NCBI GenBank assembly: GCA_034509425.1
Contig: JAVTVJ010000489.1
Coordinates: 248,001 to 312,000, forward strand
Source of the DNA: Eopsaltria australis
Lineage: Eukaryota > Chordata > Aves > Passeriformes > Petroicidae
Length of the DNA stretch: 64,000 bases
Reading direction: 5' to 3'
This document shows positions 21,194 through 33,653 of this stretch, one piece after another. The notes beneath the pieces are model-generated. The model saw nothing but the letters and a program-made list of their open reading frames with translations. It searched no databases and was not told the origin of the DNA. A program made the translations under genes and the position numbers. Position 1 is the first letter of the stretch; the number at the start of each line of letters is the position of its first letter.

Positions 21194-24100
21194 CACCCCA
21201 GGAGGGAGCAGCTGGATACAGACCTGGAGATCTTGAGGAGTTTCACGTGTGGCAGCGAGGAACTTCAGCTCCATGAAACACCGATGTCTGATCTAGATTG
21301 AGGTTCATGCACTAAGGTTCATACTTGTCAATGAACTAGAGCTGAGGAAAAAGCCATGCTTTTGCACTCAAGGGAGCTTTTACAGCTGAATTACCACAAC
21401 TGGTTTGCTTTTAGGTTGGTGGGGATGCCCTCCAGCCTTTCCAGCTGGGGTGTGTTCCTCTAATGGCTGAAAAGGGACAGATGCTGCAGCCCTTCCTTGC
21501 TGTGGAATCAGATCTTCTGCATATACACAGTACAGTGTTTCAGAGAGATGTTTCTTACCCTTGGAAAGGGGAGCAGCTGGGAGTCTGACCTGCTTCCACC
21601 TTCCCCAGAACAGAAAAGCAGACCAAGCAGATTATGGGTTGATGTTCTGGCAGCAGCCTGCTCCTGGCTGCCATCTCTGCTTGGGAGCAAGAGCAGTAAC
21701 TCTGTGCACCTGCTTGTGCAGTGCACTTCTGATGAGCTTCACTGGGAGAATGGAGGATCTGGGACCTCTGGGGAAGGTTCTCAGCAAGAAAATTGCTTTT
21801 GGACCAAAGGTTTCTGGAAATGTTCTTTAGGAAATTAACTTTTCCAGTGGCTTTGTAAGCCAAAGAGTAACCTGAGGTCTTGAGTTCCCAACATACAACT
21901 CAAAATAATTGTACCATGACTTGCACTGAATGATCCTGTGACTTGACTTTGCTTCAGTTCCATGAGAGACTAATTCTAGTTTTTGTAAATAGCAACATCA
22001 TAGTTCCTGGGGACGCTTTTTGGAGGAAAACTTGGACAAAGGAGCATCATTTTTAGCTGTTTAGGGGAAAGTTTAAAGAAATATTGATGATTGGCAAATG
22101 TGAGGTATTTTTTAAAAACTTGTTAAAGATCTTGGCTCATAATTACCTGAGAATGATCAGTAGTAAGTCAGTCTGTTAACTTTCAATTTAAAGTGGGGAG
22201 GTTGAGAGCTAAGTTTGCAGAGATGGCATTCATGTGTATAATTCAACTGTGAGAAAAAAGCTTGGAAGCATTTGTTCTCTGACTGGCTCTTAGGGGGTCA
22301 AAGATACGTTGTTGGTACCCTCATTTCCCTTATGAATATAAAGTGGGGAAAAAGATTTAGCAGTTGATCCTGACAGTAAAGGTTCAGAACACCTACAGCA
22401 GTACACAGGGACTGTCAGCTTGGCATATCTGAAGCTTCTCAGGTTAAAAGCTTCTCAGGTGAAACCATCTTCATGGTTAACAAAAGTAAAAGATCTTATT
22501 CATGTTCTTTTCGTTGTGAGAATTTTAAGCCTGCAGCAGGTGGGAGCTGAGTAAATTCAGTTTAGTTACTGAAGGTACTCTTCCAAGTAGGAAGAGAATT
22601 TATCCTGTGTAAGCCAAGATCATAAGAAGTTGAGAGCTTTGGTCTGAACTTTGAATGTTGCTGCTTTTGTTGTGATTCCCCCAATTTTTAATTTTTTTTT
22701 TCTTTATGCTGACTGAAAATGAGACCACTGGGTAAAGTAGGCTGTGTTTCTAGGTTTTTTTAAATGAAACCGTTTTTCAAAAACCTGTAAAATTATGTTT
22801 GCATTAACAGTGAACAATCTATTTATATTTTAAAATAATTTATTGAAACTTGGCAAAGTCAGTATTTTTAAAACCTTCAATTGTAATCCTCTTTGGAAAG
22901 CATTTTTAACTTGATGGTATTCCTTGTAGAAAGTGTATGTACTAGAACTTCAATATTACTGATTCTCAGTGAATTTATAGCAGTCTGAAAATGTGATTAG
23001 AGTGTAATGAACTGTAAAGCAGAAGCCATTTGTAAATTCCATATTCGTTAGCCTTACACACCTCATTTTAATTATTTTATTGTATGTAAATATAGATGAA
23101 AAATAATAGTAAAATATATTTTAAAAGTGTTTAAAATACCCTAAGTATGCTATGTTAGATTAATCCATTACCTTATTTTTTAGTTATGAGCTTCAATTTG
23201 TATTAGCTTCAAAAAACTTACCAGTTAAGTTATTATTTTTTTAAGTAACTTGTAACCATCAATATCCTAAAAATATTTAAGTTCCATGCTGTAGTTCTTG
23301 TGTAACTGTTGTTTACAAACAAATGAGGAATCTCTGGAAAAGCAGTATTTGAAATTACACCACTGGCTACTTCAAACTACTCATAATGCAGTTTAGAGTT
23401 CCCTGAAGTTGATCAGATGATTATTCAAATTGATTTATAGCCCAAGAACCTTTTACTGTTGAGAAACCTCACTGTTTCGACTCCTGACATCTGGAAAAGA
23501 AATAATTGATGCCAAGGTTGGAGGTCTCCCTGTGTTACCACAGGTGAGGGGTGAATGGGCTTCTCCACTTGTGCCCCAGTGGGGGCTGTTTGTGCTCCCA
23601 CTCTCTGCAGCTTGCCAGGAGTCCAGTCCAACATGAGTGAAATCCTCTGGGAAAGGTAAATCCATCCTTCCTGCTGGAGAAACAAACTGAAAGTAGCATC
23701 TAAGTGGGTGCTTGTTTGGGAAAACCCCTGATAAATGGCCTTGTTTTTGGAGGTGAAGAAGTTTGTGTCTCACCAATGGACTGTAAGTGATGGCAGCAAA
23801 TGTGGCTGTGGTGGCCATGGGGAAACCTCTTGTGAAATTGTATTTATGGTTTAGAGAACATTCTGTAAGAGTGAAGTGTCCATTGTGACTGTAGCTGTCA
23901 CACGTGTGACAAAGGTCCTGTAAAGCAGACATAGTTAGCCCTGGAATCCGTTGGGAAGCCTTGCAGTTTCCATCTGTTCTTTGATTTCAGTGTATCCTCC
24001 TTTCTGGTGTGTTGCAATTTGGGTTAAAGCCTGTTTTGAATGACTTTGATGGAGCTGTTTCCAGTTCTAGCCCAAGTTTGGTGTCAGCAGTGGGCTCCCA

Positions 24101-26240
24101 GGTTGTCTGGCAGCAGGAATGAACTTGGCTCATTTGTAGCAGAGCTGTAGCTGCCCAGTGCTGTGGAGTGCATTGTGAATGTAAACTGCTCCATGATTTT
24201 CAAATGTTGTAGGTGCATAGAGCACAATTTCAAACAGCTGCTCTGTCCAGGGAACAGTTACTCCCTGTAGGTTGGAACCCTGGAAGTCCCCACAGAACAT
24301 TCTCTGTCTGGGAGAGGGGACTCTGCAGCTGGAGCTCCTGTCCTGCACTCAAGAGTTTTCCCTTACCCTGTTAGTCATAAACATTGGAAAAATAGTGAGA
24401 ACAATATTTGAAAAAGTCAAATAACAAATTGTTCCTTCTGTCAGTCTTCATACATTATAGCTTTGTGTAAAATGTACATGGTAAACAATAACATTGATTG
24501 TCAAGCACTTACAAGTGAGTTCATTAAGTTTATTTTTAAGTTGTATTGCTGCATCCAGTAGCTTAACTGAAGTTGGGTCAGATTCTGATACCTTCCTTTA
24601 CTGTGGGTTCTCTGTCCTGTGACAGGCAATACAAAAAGCATAAATCTGCATGGAGAGCCTTTCTGTGGGTCAGCTCTTCATCTGGCCCACACTGCACTTG
24701 TTTACTCACACTGAGAGGATGTACTGGGTATTTTATGTGTACAGAACCTCCTGTCAGAGGCTTTGTCAGAAAAGAAAATTGGAATGGCTTCACACAGCTG
24801 TTCTTGGCCCAGTGACCCACCTGTGTGGCTTTTCCAGTCAGCATCAGCACGAGGACTCCAAAGGTTCCCCAACATCCCTGGCCTGTGCTGAAAGTACAAT
24901 CTTTGTTGTCATTGCTGCTGGGGACGAACATCCCTTTTCTCCACAGGTTCTGAGAACTGATGCTTGAAGGGTTTGGTTTCAGTCTGACCAACTCCTGGTT
25001 CTGTGTTCCATTGCACTGAAGCTTTTCCGTGTGTGTTACTGTATCTCGGTGCTTAAATAAGAAAGCACTGCACCTTTAGCTGTGATCAGCACAATGGCAT
25101 CAGAGTTAGTCACTGGTTTTTACTTGGCAACAAATGCTTTTGGTAGAGCAGCACTGTAATCCAGTTAGTCTGTGGGGAAGAGCAGGACACTTAAAAATCT
25201 GCATGTGTTCTAACTGAAAATCCCTTTTATGTCTGTATTTCATACTGACTACTAGCAGTTTTCGTCCTTTTGGAAAATAAAAAATCTTCAGTTAGAATTA
25301 AATTAGGCTGTCAGCACATTCAAAAATACCAGGACGTAACTGAGTCTGTTGAATGTGAACCACAATTAAAAATGCTGGTTTCTTCTGAGAAATGAGAGGT
25401 GCTTGAACACAGGGATGAGGCAGCAGAGACCACTTCTTCCTGTAGTAATTAAGTATACAGAGAGAATTTACACATTCTTGTTTTCAGCAATGTTGAGGCC
25501 ACAGGTCTAAAGCACGACAAGTTTTTGTTACCTAAGAGTGCTGAGTACCCAATTCAGCTTTGGCCATCTCAGGGAGATACTTCAAGCTGGAATAAAACCA
25601 CATGCCTTGACTAAACCTAGTTGTGTTGTGCAGATTTAACTGAGGATCTGGCCCTTAACTGTTCAAAAGTATGAATGTATTCAAAATTGTACTTTTTAAT
25701 ACTGGCCTGTGTCCTGTGCTGTGTCCCCCTACTGCTGTATGTAATTAATTCTTTGCATTGTTTAATTTGCAACTTGTTTGTAGATTTCAGCATAAAAATA
25801 ATTTTCTTTTTAATATTATGTAAGAAATTCTGTTGTATGTGAGTTTACTGCATTCTGTTCCTTCAAGGTTTACATCCCTCAAAAGCCATTTTGTCTGCTA
25901 CAAACTGCTGTAATCCTTTGAGTACCTCCAGCCATCTTCTCTTTCTAGGATTTTTGTAGTTAAAAAGAATGGGTTTTTATTTTTGTAGCTTGTAATTTCA
26001 GTATGTATAGTAGTTGTTTAGTATGTAGTGATCAGAATACTGTAAAAATGTTGCTTTTAAGAGCTGTAACTTTAAATTAGTAATTACTTACAAGAAAATG
26101 TGAGCATGTTAACAGTTTACAAAAAGTTATTATTTAGCTTCACATGCTGTGATGCTGCCACGTGGGATTTATATTGAATGTGTTTGTATGTTCTAAAGTG
26201 GCACTAAACAAGGAAAATAAAAGCTTAAAGTGCAAGAAAT
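21194..26240 (+). other. Long 3' UTR of DGKE
   Basis: About 5 kb of AT-rich sequence after the DGKE stop, with no further exon. Plus-strand AATAAA hexamers are at 25276-25281, 25591-25596, 26216-26221 and 26526-26531, so several 3' ends are possible. A UTR of roughly this size fits my memory of mammalian DGKE. The open frames inside (for example 23453-23932 minus) look like chance frames. Confidence 0.6.
26216..26221 (+). terminator. Candidate distal poly(A) signal of DGKE
   Basis: AATAAA in an AT-rich context, followed by a GT-containing stretch. It is one of at least four candidates in this UTR, chosen as one of the two most distal. Confidence 0.4.
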
Positions 26241-26539
26241 AGGTCAAAAAATAGAATTGATAACATTTTAGGCAGTTTTCAATTGAGAAAGATGACATTT
26301 GGGATTCAGTATTTTTTATTTCCCACCAAGCAGTAAGAAAGGAGTGATCAGTGGACTCGAGACATCAGTTTGTGATCTGTAGTTAGTGCTCAGATGTAAG
26401 CAGGCACTCTCTGAACCATTCCTGCCACTCAGAGAACAAAACACCAGAGCAAACACCACAGCTGTACAGTCTGTGAGATCTTACTTACCGTGAAAGAACC
26501 AGTTAACATGATCCTGAACCTCCAAAATAAATGTTTAAA

Positions 26540-28725
26540 TCAAAATTGGCTCATTTTTCCTTGACATCAAGCAATGTTTTCAAACCCCAAACTGATTTTT
26601 ATTTGGTTTTGTAAAGAATGCAGGCTGAAATGGGAGGGTGAGGAGGTAATCCTGTAGAAGTCCTTGTTATAAAAGCTGAGAAGTCTTTTTATTTGCTTCA
26701 GAGGCACAGTGAATGTGATTTTGTCTCGAAAATTCGTGCTGCTTGGTGCAGTCATTACACGGGCATGATGTGAGATTTGGGTCGGGTTCTGCCTGAGGAG
26801 CTGCAGCCTCAGCAGAGCCACAGAACTGCCCCGTTCTGCTGCACATGAACACGGGGAAACAAAACTTCAGCCGGGTGTACCGTGGCCTTTCTCTGTGACT
26901 TACACTCCCAGAAGGCTCTATTGAGAAACATCTGCTCCATATTCTTCATAAAAATATGTAAATACAGATTTTTCACAGCACTGGCTCTGTTACTGAATTT
27001 CCTAATGCATCTGTTTGTCTTGTTATTTGTACTGTATTTCTCTGTAGATTTAAGGGCGTGGATTAAAGTGTTTAAACTCAGTTTTTCCTTTTCCTCACAA
27101 TGCACAAAAACAAATGTGAGTCGCCAACTGTGCAACAGCCCCGGGATGAGGATGACTGCCTGTCTCTGGGAGGGCTGCAGCTGGATAAGCTTAGGCATTT
27201 TGAGAACAAAGTTGTATTTTGTTAAACTCCGTGGCCGTGCTTCTGCCCGAGGTTCCTGCTGCAAAATTTGAGCATCTCAAATCTCAGTACACAGGAAAAA
27301 TTCTAGACAGCATGGTAATGTCATTTGGAGGTAAAACTAACACTGGTAACCCACAAAGATCTCTCAGCAGCTGCTTGACTGCTCCTGGTTCATCCTTCTC
27401 CACCTCGGGGAGGAGCTGAGTTGGTGTGGCTTTTCAATAGGTGTGGTTAAAATGGTTTGGGCTCTCAGGTTTCAACAGTAATGTGAAATGCCCGTATTGT
27501 TCCTTCTCACCTCTGTTGCCACTGATTTGGAATCTTAAAACAGCTTCTGATGCTGCACATTGTTTACCCGAAGAGGGGAGGGAGCCGTGCAAATGCTTTA
27601 CCTGTGACGAGCAGTTTCACGTGAGAGTTTTAACAGGAAATGTTTTGGTGTCAGTTGAAACTGGAGATGGGGCGGGAGGTGCTGCTGAGAGCAAGTCAGC
27701 AAAACTCACCCGGGGCTTTCCCCAGCGAGGGGAAACGCTGCTGCTGGGAGACGTTCAGGGATCAAGTGGCTCAATGCTTTCTCCTGATGGCAGCAGATGG
27801 GTTCGTGTGGGTCTTTGGAAGTGAATAAATTCTCCTGTGGGGCCACTTTATCATAGTGTCAGTTCCCTCCCCAAGTCCTCTCCTCTGTTCCCCGATCTCA
27901 TTTGCACAAAAGAGAGAAGGGCTCTGGCCTCTCGGCTCCTGTATTATGCCGCAATCAAACCTTTTAAAGACTATTTGTGTGTTGTTTTCCATTCAGAATG
28001 GGTCAGAGCATAGATATTCAGCAGGTTTTTTCTTAGATGGGTAAGACAATAGTTTCACAGAGCTTTCGGATCACTGGCACTGATGTTGATAACCATCAAG
28101 GCTTAATGCATCTTTAAATGTTTTTAGAATTGCTGGAGTGAGCCGTGCACAGCACGAACTTGAGCCAGACTTTAGCCTAAAGTTGTGCAAGGAGTCAGAG
28201 CTCAGGTATATGTGGGGAAGAACACGGGACATTAGCAAAGTGCAAGTCAAGGCTGAAATTCTGTTTCTGTTTTTGGTGATAACAGTAAAAATACAAAGTT
28301 TTTGTGAATGAACAGTAAAGTGGGTCGAAATAGGATTCAAGGAGTCCGGTGTCAGACGCTTGAGGACTAAAGCTCTGGTTTCAGGGTATCTCCTTTAACA
28401 AATTTATCTTCCTCTTCAGGAAAATGCCTCCTTGCAGAAGGGCTGCGGGCAGACTCTGCCTCTTTGCCTGTGCATCTGTGGGCAATGTGAGAACACGCTG
28501 GTAACCGCAAGGTAACAGATGGCCGGAGGGTCCTGGTGACCGCGGGCGCTGCGGCGCGGGGTGCGGAACAAAGCCCTGCGGAGCCTGGGATGTGCCACCC
28601 AGCCGTGCCGAGGGCCATTGTCCCCACCCGGCCGCGAAATCCCGATTCCACGCTCAAGAGCTGCAGAAAAGAGCCTCCTTCTCCCAGACCTGCAAAAGAC
28701 CATCTCCCCATGTCGTTCATTGAAA
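26540..28725. other. Intergenic between DGKE and meteorin-like, no gene recognised
   Basis: Mixed-composition DNA with short overlapping open frames on both strands (up to 151 codons) that resemble nothing I know. A local GC-rich patch lies at about 28500-28660. I see no exon or repeat family I can name. Confidence 0.5.
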
Positions 28726-28925
28726 ATATGGAAAGGGCAATGCATATAGAAATCTAATTATGGGCAGGCACAGCTCGGCTTTTAGCATGATAATTGTGGG
28801 CCCTGGAGCTTTCTTGTGCACGGACCCCTGAAAGATAATCATGAAAGCAGAAGTCAAAACTATTGAATTTCCATCATTCATTCGAAGTTCTCTTTGATTA
28901 TGTTGACACGATTTTTGTTTGTTCC
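28726..28925. promoter_or_regulatory. Candidate conserved enhancer upstream of meteorin-like
   Basis: A 200-bp AT-rich stretch between two GC-rich patches, ending about 290 bp before the meteorin-like ATG. It contains homeodomain-type cores (tctaattatgg, gataattgtgg, gataatcatg) and octamer-like words. The call rests on motif density and position only. Confidence 0.25.
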
Positions 28926-28959
28926 TACACCGCGATGAGAAACTGTTATTAATCACTTC

Positions 28960-29420
28960 TAAATATTTCAGGGACAAAAGGGGGCTGCCTGGCGCGGGCG
29001 ATGGGGACAGCGCTGCGAAGAGGGAAGGGTGACGGCGGGTTGTCCCTGCTGTCCCCGGTGCCGGAGGGTTCTCCCCGCGGCACTGCCGGGAAGGGGGAAG
29101 GGGGAAGGGGCCGGTGACGGGCGCGGCCACCGCCCCTCGGGACCCCCAGCCCACCCCCTCTTCCTCCCGCCGCCCTTAAAGCCCGGCCCGCGCCCGCCGA
29201 GCCGCCGGCCCATGGCCACGGTGCGGGGCTCGCCCGGGCTGCTGGCCCTGCTGCCACCGCTGCTGCTGCTGGCGGGGGGGTCCCGGCCGGGCAGCGCCGA
29301 CCGCTGCAGCTGGAGGGGCAGGTGGGTGCGCACGGCCCGGGCTGGGGGGCTGCGGGCACCGGGGCTCACGGCGGGGCAGGGCCGGGTCCCGCAGCGCTGG
29401 GTGCGCTGCCGCCGTGCTGT
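28960..29420 (+). promoter_or_regulatory. CpG island / promoter of the meteorin-like gene
   Basis: A CpG- and GC-rich block surrounding exon 1, with a repeated ggggaagg motif near 29088-29110 and a TTAAAG word 36 bp before the ATG. Open frames on both strands across this block follow from base composition. Confidence 0.6.
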
Positions 29421-32400
29421 GGGTTTACTTCAGTCACTGGCAGGGAAATAGGCCACAAATGTTAGCAATATTTTCAAATATTGCGTCCTTCCCCGCTGTG
29501 TTTTGTTGCCTTTTTACTTTTCTTTTAACTAATTATGCTGGCACGGATTTGATTTTTGTAAGTGACCTCAGCAAAAGGAACTGTTCCGAAAGCAGTGGAG
29601 TTGTACAGAGTTGAGTGAGAGCTCGGGAGCAGGGCCAGCACCACCCTTTTTATCAAACATTTTCTTGATGAGTTTATATTGGAAATACTAAAAGTCATTT
29701 TGGAAAGTAGACCTTTAAACCAAATTTTTGAGGCATAACATCGCTCTGCAGCTCCTGCTGCGAGTCGGTGGCTCTCACCCTCATCCACCCTGGTGGGAAT
29801 TTCTGGACAGCTGAGCAGTGGCCAGTCCTACCACAATGAGAAGTTTTGAGCTATTTAGCAGTGAGAATTTGCCCTCTACCATTTCTCTGGGTGCTGCTGG
29901 CATCTAAGCTTGGATTTGGTGAACGGCGCAGAGGCTCCTTCCCCTGCACCCAGGTGCGAGCGCTCGCTCTCCCTGCGTGGCTCCTGCTGCAGCTCAGATC
30001 CGAGGGGAGGGAGGGAAAGAACACAGTGCAGCTGGGGGAAGCCAACTGAAGGGTCATTAGGAGAGCTGGGAATAAGATCTGTGTGTCCAGGCGGTGAGTG
30101 CTGCAGTGGCTTCCCTTCTCTTGGGGGCACCGGTACTGACGGTCCGTGGTGTTCTGGCAGTGGTTTGAGCCGGGAGCCCCGTTCCCGTGCTGTGGAGCAG
30201 GTCCACCTGCGCTGCACCGAGGGCTCCCTGGAGTGGATGTACCCAGCACGAGCCCTGCGAGTGGTCCTGGAGCCCAACCTGGCCAGTGCCCAGCACACCA
30301 CACTCTGCATCAAACCCGCCAGCGACTTCCAGGGCGCCAGCATCTACGTGGAGCGTGCCGGGCAGCTGCACCTGGTGGTGAGCGAGGCAGCGGGGGCTCG
30401 GCCCCAGCACGTGTCCTGCTTCAGTGCCCACGGCCCACAGCGAGTGGCCCTGTTCCTGCAGGCCAGCCCGCACAGGGACATCAGCCGCCGCACCGCCAGC
30501 TTCCAGTACGAGCTGCTGAGCAACCAGAGCGTGGCTGGCTCTGACTCTAAGAAGATGGCCCTGGCTGAAGGTAAGAGCAGGGGCTCCACTTTTGGGGCAG
30601 ATCTAAGGTGGCAGCTGATCCCCATTGAGCGGGTGCATCCCTGGTGACAGAGGCTGTTTTGGGATGAGGGGTTTGGCATTGCAAAGGAGGCCCTTCTGCC
30701 TGGCAGTGCCCTCACTGAGAACATCCTCTGTGCTAATTTCTTTGCTGTAGTTGTATTTGCATAACAAGAATTTTGGTTTGCATCTGATCACAATGCTCTT
30801 CAAGCTGGTAGTTCTGCCCCATTTCCTCTCTGAATTCACCAGTCCTTCTGCAATGGGATATACTATAGTGTTATAAGTAACTGCTCTGTTTTTTCTAGCT
30901 ATGTGCCGTCCTTGTGACAACGTGGAACTCCTTATGGCCATTTGCAGCAGTGATTTTGGTAAGCTGACTAAAGGGGAGTCATTCTGCCTTTAATTTATAT
31001 TGATCATTTGCATTTATTTGCTGTTTCTCTTAAAATAATAGCATGACTGTGCTCTCTGAGCTGGGAAGGAAACTGTGAAAAAGAATCTGGATGGGGGGGC
31101 AGAGTGAAACCTAGAAGGGAGAAGCTTCGCTGCCAAGGTCCTCATTTCCTGCAGGCAGAAAGGTTTTGACCTAGAACTGAGCTGTGAGTAATCCCAGGTG
31201 TGCTGCTGGCTCGCAGGTGGAACCCAGTCACGTGTGTGTAGATGCACACTCAGGTTGAACGTGCTTGGTGTGGTCATTTTTATTCCTTTTGTCTGTATGT
31301 CTTTTTATCCCAATTATGAATGTGCCTTCTCTCCCCCCTCACAGTTTGCACACTCCCCAGTTCTTTTTCTGTAGGGGCAGTGAGTTGCTTGCAACTTAGC
31401 TAAAGATTTCATGTGATTCAAATTTCATTCAGTGATATCCTGATTAGGTTTCATTCCTTATGAGGAAACAGAAAAGTTTATTAGTCCGTAAGAAAAGAAA
31501 TAATAAGAAATAGTTATCTGATCATACATTAAAATATTTTTCCATTTTTCTTAATAATGCAATAGATTTTTTTTCTTTCAATTGTGATTTGTTAATTTTA
31601 TTCCCACATTTTTCCACATACACATTTGTACCTCTTTGAATAGCTTAGATAGCTAAAGTTGTAGAGCTGCCTCTCCACATAGCCACAATCCCATTGCTGT
31701 AAATGTACATAAAGGAATAAAGCTACAAACTCCATATTCAATATTTAAAAATCCCACCAAATCACTGCCTTCCTACCAGGGCTCACCATACTTTAAGGCT
31801 GATAAAATCAGACACCAGCATCACAGTGCAAATACAAAACCAGTGCAGAGCGTGCTTCTGGGAGTGCTCCACAGCTGGTAATTTTTATTCTTCTTCTAAA
31901 TTAATTGGAGCCATCCAGCCCGTTGTCTGTCCTGGAGGAAGATGCTGGAGACTGACAGATGTGGGGGCTCAGGCACACAAAGGGGGCACTCACACTCACA
32001 GCAGCAACAGACCAGAAGAAACAGCCCTTTGAACTGACTCTATTTATGGCCTGACTTCTTTGCCCTGTGCTCACAAATCGCTATCATCAGCTTTTTTTGA
32101 TTAGAGAAAATAGCTGCTAATGAAAGTGTAAATGACACTGGGAGTGAATGGGGGCTTTTAGCACAGGGGGCTGCAGGCATTGCACCCTGAGCAGTGCAGG
32201 AGCAACTTGGAGCACCGGGAACAAGTGCATTATAGCCTGTCAGTAGACTTGACAGCCTCTGATTAAAAATGATCACACCAAGAGGGAGACAGAGAGCAGA
32301 GACATCTGTTACAGAAAATTCCCTTGGAAATCTGAATAAATTAGGAAGTTCTTGGAAACTTCAGAGATAAGGTTTTTCTGCATCTTGGGTTGTTGAGTTT

Positions 32401-33653
32401 TCTGGTCAAGAGTGAAGGAGTTTTGTGGCAGGAGGGTGGTGATGTAACCTCTCACTTGCTGAAGGGCTCTTTCTCAAATGGTGAATGTTTCTGAGCCTTC
32501 TATGGATGTGGGATTGAAATTATTTAATTAGCAGAAGAATAATTGATTGCTGTGTGCTATCAGTGACAATGATAAAGGTGGCTTCAGGACAAGAAACACC
32601 TGTCAGATGGGGTGCTTCATTCTCCTTATGATAGATATAAAGAATGCTCTCAAACAGAGATGATGGCTCCTTATGCTTTCCTTCCAGCTAGGATCCTTCT
32701 GGGAGAAGCAGGTACATATATGCTAAGTGATTTTAAAGTAAGGCTTCAAATAAAGTCACTTTAAGAGTTCTAAGTGTTTTTCATCATCTCCCAAAGTGTC
32801 TTTTGGTGGATGGATGACATTGTCTTTTGAGAGGGGAAAAAAACCCCACTAAACATTTAAATGAAAAACATTTAACAAGTGCTCATTTTTTCTGATCAAA
32901 TCATATTCTGATTCTTCTTGGATCAACCTCTGTTGGTGCTGTGAAAGGAAGAGCTCCAGAGTCCCCTGGAGTCAGGAAGGAGGTGTCTGTGATAGTCATA
33001 GTCTTGGAACACAGACGGAAGAAAATGGGTCCCTGAGCTGACCTCTTGTCATGTGCTTTTTTATCCTCCACTACTTTCCATTATCAAGCAAGGTAGATGC
33101 TTTTTCCTCTGGTGTAGCTGGTTTGAGTGGTCATGAAGCACAATCCCAAGGACATAACACAGGTTGTGTGGGGATCCCTTGTGCAAAGGATGCAGTGTAA
33201 ACTCAGAAATGTGTTCATGTGCAGGTGTAGAAACTGCACAAGAAAGCTGCTCTCCCGTTATTTCATTCAGTGAGCTCGTAGTACCTGAGCTGTTCTCCTG
33301 CTGCTCCATAACCACCTCCTGTCTTCCTCACATCCAGTGGTGAAAGGATCCATCCGAAATGTCTCCCATGACCCAGAGAACCACATGTCCCAGGTCGATG
33401 TCAGCGTCCAGAAGGTCTACAGGCAGAAAAACCAGATTTTCCAGCAGGAGGAAGGGAGTGGGAGTGGCGAGGCCCCATCCGAACCCTCCTACAGTGCAAG
33501 GTGAAGAAGGGAGGGGGAGATTTCCTCTTCACTGGGAATGAACACTTTGGGGAAGCCTGGCTGGGCTGTGCCCCTCGGTTTAAGGATTTCATGTTGGTTT
33601 ACCAGGCTGCCAGAGAAAGGGGAGCCAACCCTTGTGAGTTTGAGCTCAACTGA
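29212..33653 (+). CDS. METRNL: Meteorin / METRNL-type secreted factor, 4 exons, frameshift as read
   Basis: Exons: 29212-29321, 30161-30570, 30899-30958, 33338-33653. The family encodes secreted cytokine-like proteins acting in glial/neurite development and in adipose and immune tissue. Residues 1-29 form a signal peptide, followed by the family N-terminus DRCSWRGSGLSREP. Exon 2 has LEWMYPARALRV and the signature SPHRDISRRTASFQYEL, exon 3 has MCRPCDNVELLMAICSSDF, and exon 4 has VKGSIRNVSHDPENH and VQKVYRQKN. Family order and spacing are kept and Cys positions fit. It looks closer to METRNL than to METRN (VxGSI, YRQK). As read, the frame is lost near residue 233 (after 33456) and stops at 33502-33504, giving 248 residues. 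The family C-terminus (RTLLQCKVKKGGGDFLFTG, LGCAPRFKDF, ERGANPCEFELN) continues in another frame to TGA 33651-33653; one missing G explains this, and an intact protein would have about 298 residues. Whether this is METRNL itself or a separate paralogue is open, because human METRNL lies far away at 17q25. Confidence 0.88.
31952..32137. repeat. Duplicated non-coding block, copy A (intron 3 of meteorin-like)
   Basis: It starts with ctgacagatgtg at 31952, has tcacaaatcgct at 32071, and ends with a 31-bp core at 32107-32137. The same words recur in the same order and nearly the same spacing at 34520-34708. It may be an ancient dispersed element or a duplicated enhancer. It is not coding. Confidence 0.7.

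Noticed and set aside
23453..23932. 159-codon minus-strand open frame
   Set aside because: It lies in the DGKE 3' UTR, overlaps other chance frames, and has no recognisable domain or promoter.
33457..33504. The in-frame ending EGSGSGEAPSEPSYSAR as the true C-terminus of the meteorin-like protein
   Set aside because: The family C-terminus with its cysteines follows immediately in the next frame and is well conserved, so this ending is the by-product of the frameshift. RNA data could overturn this.
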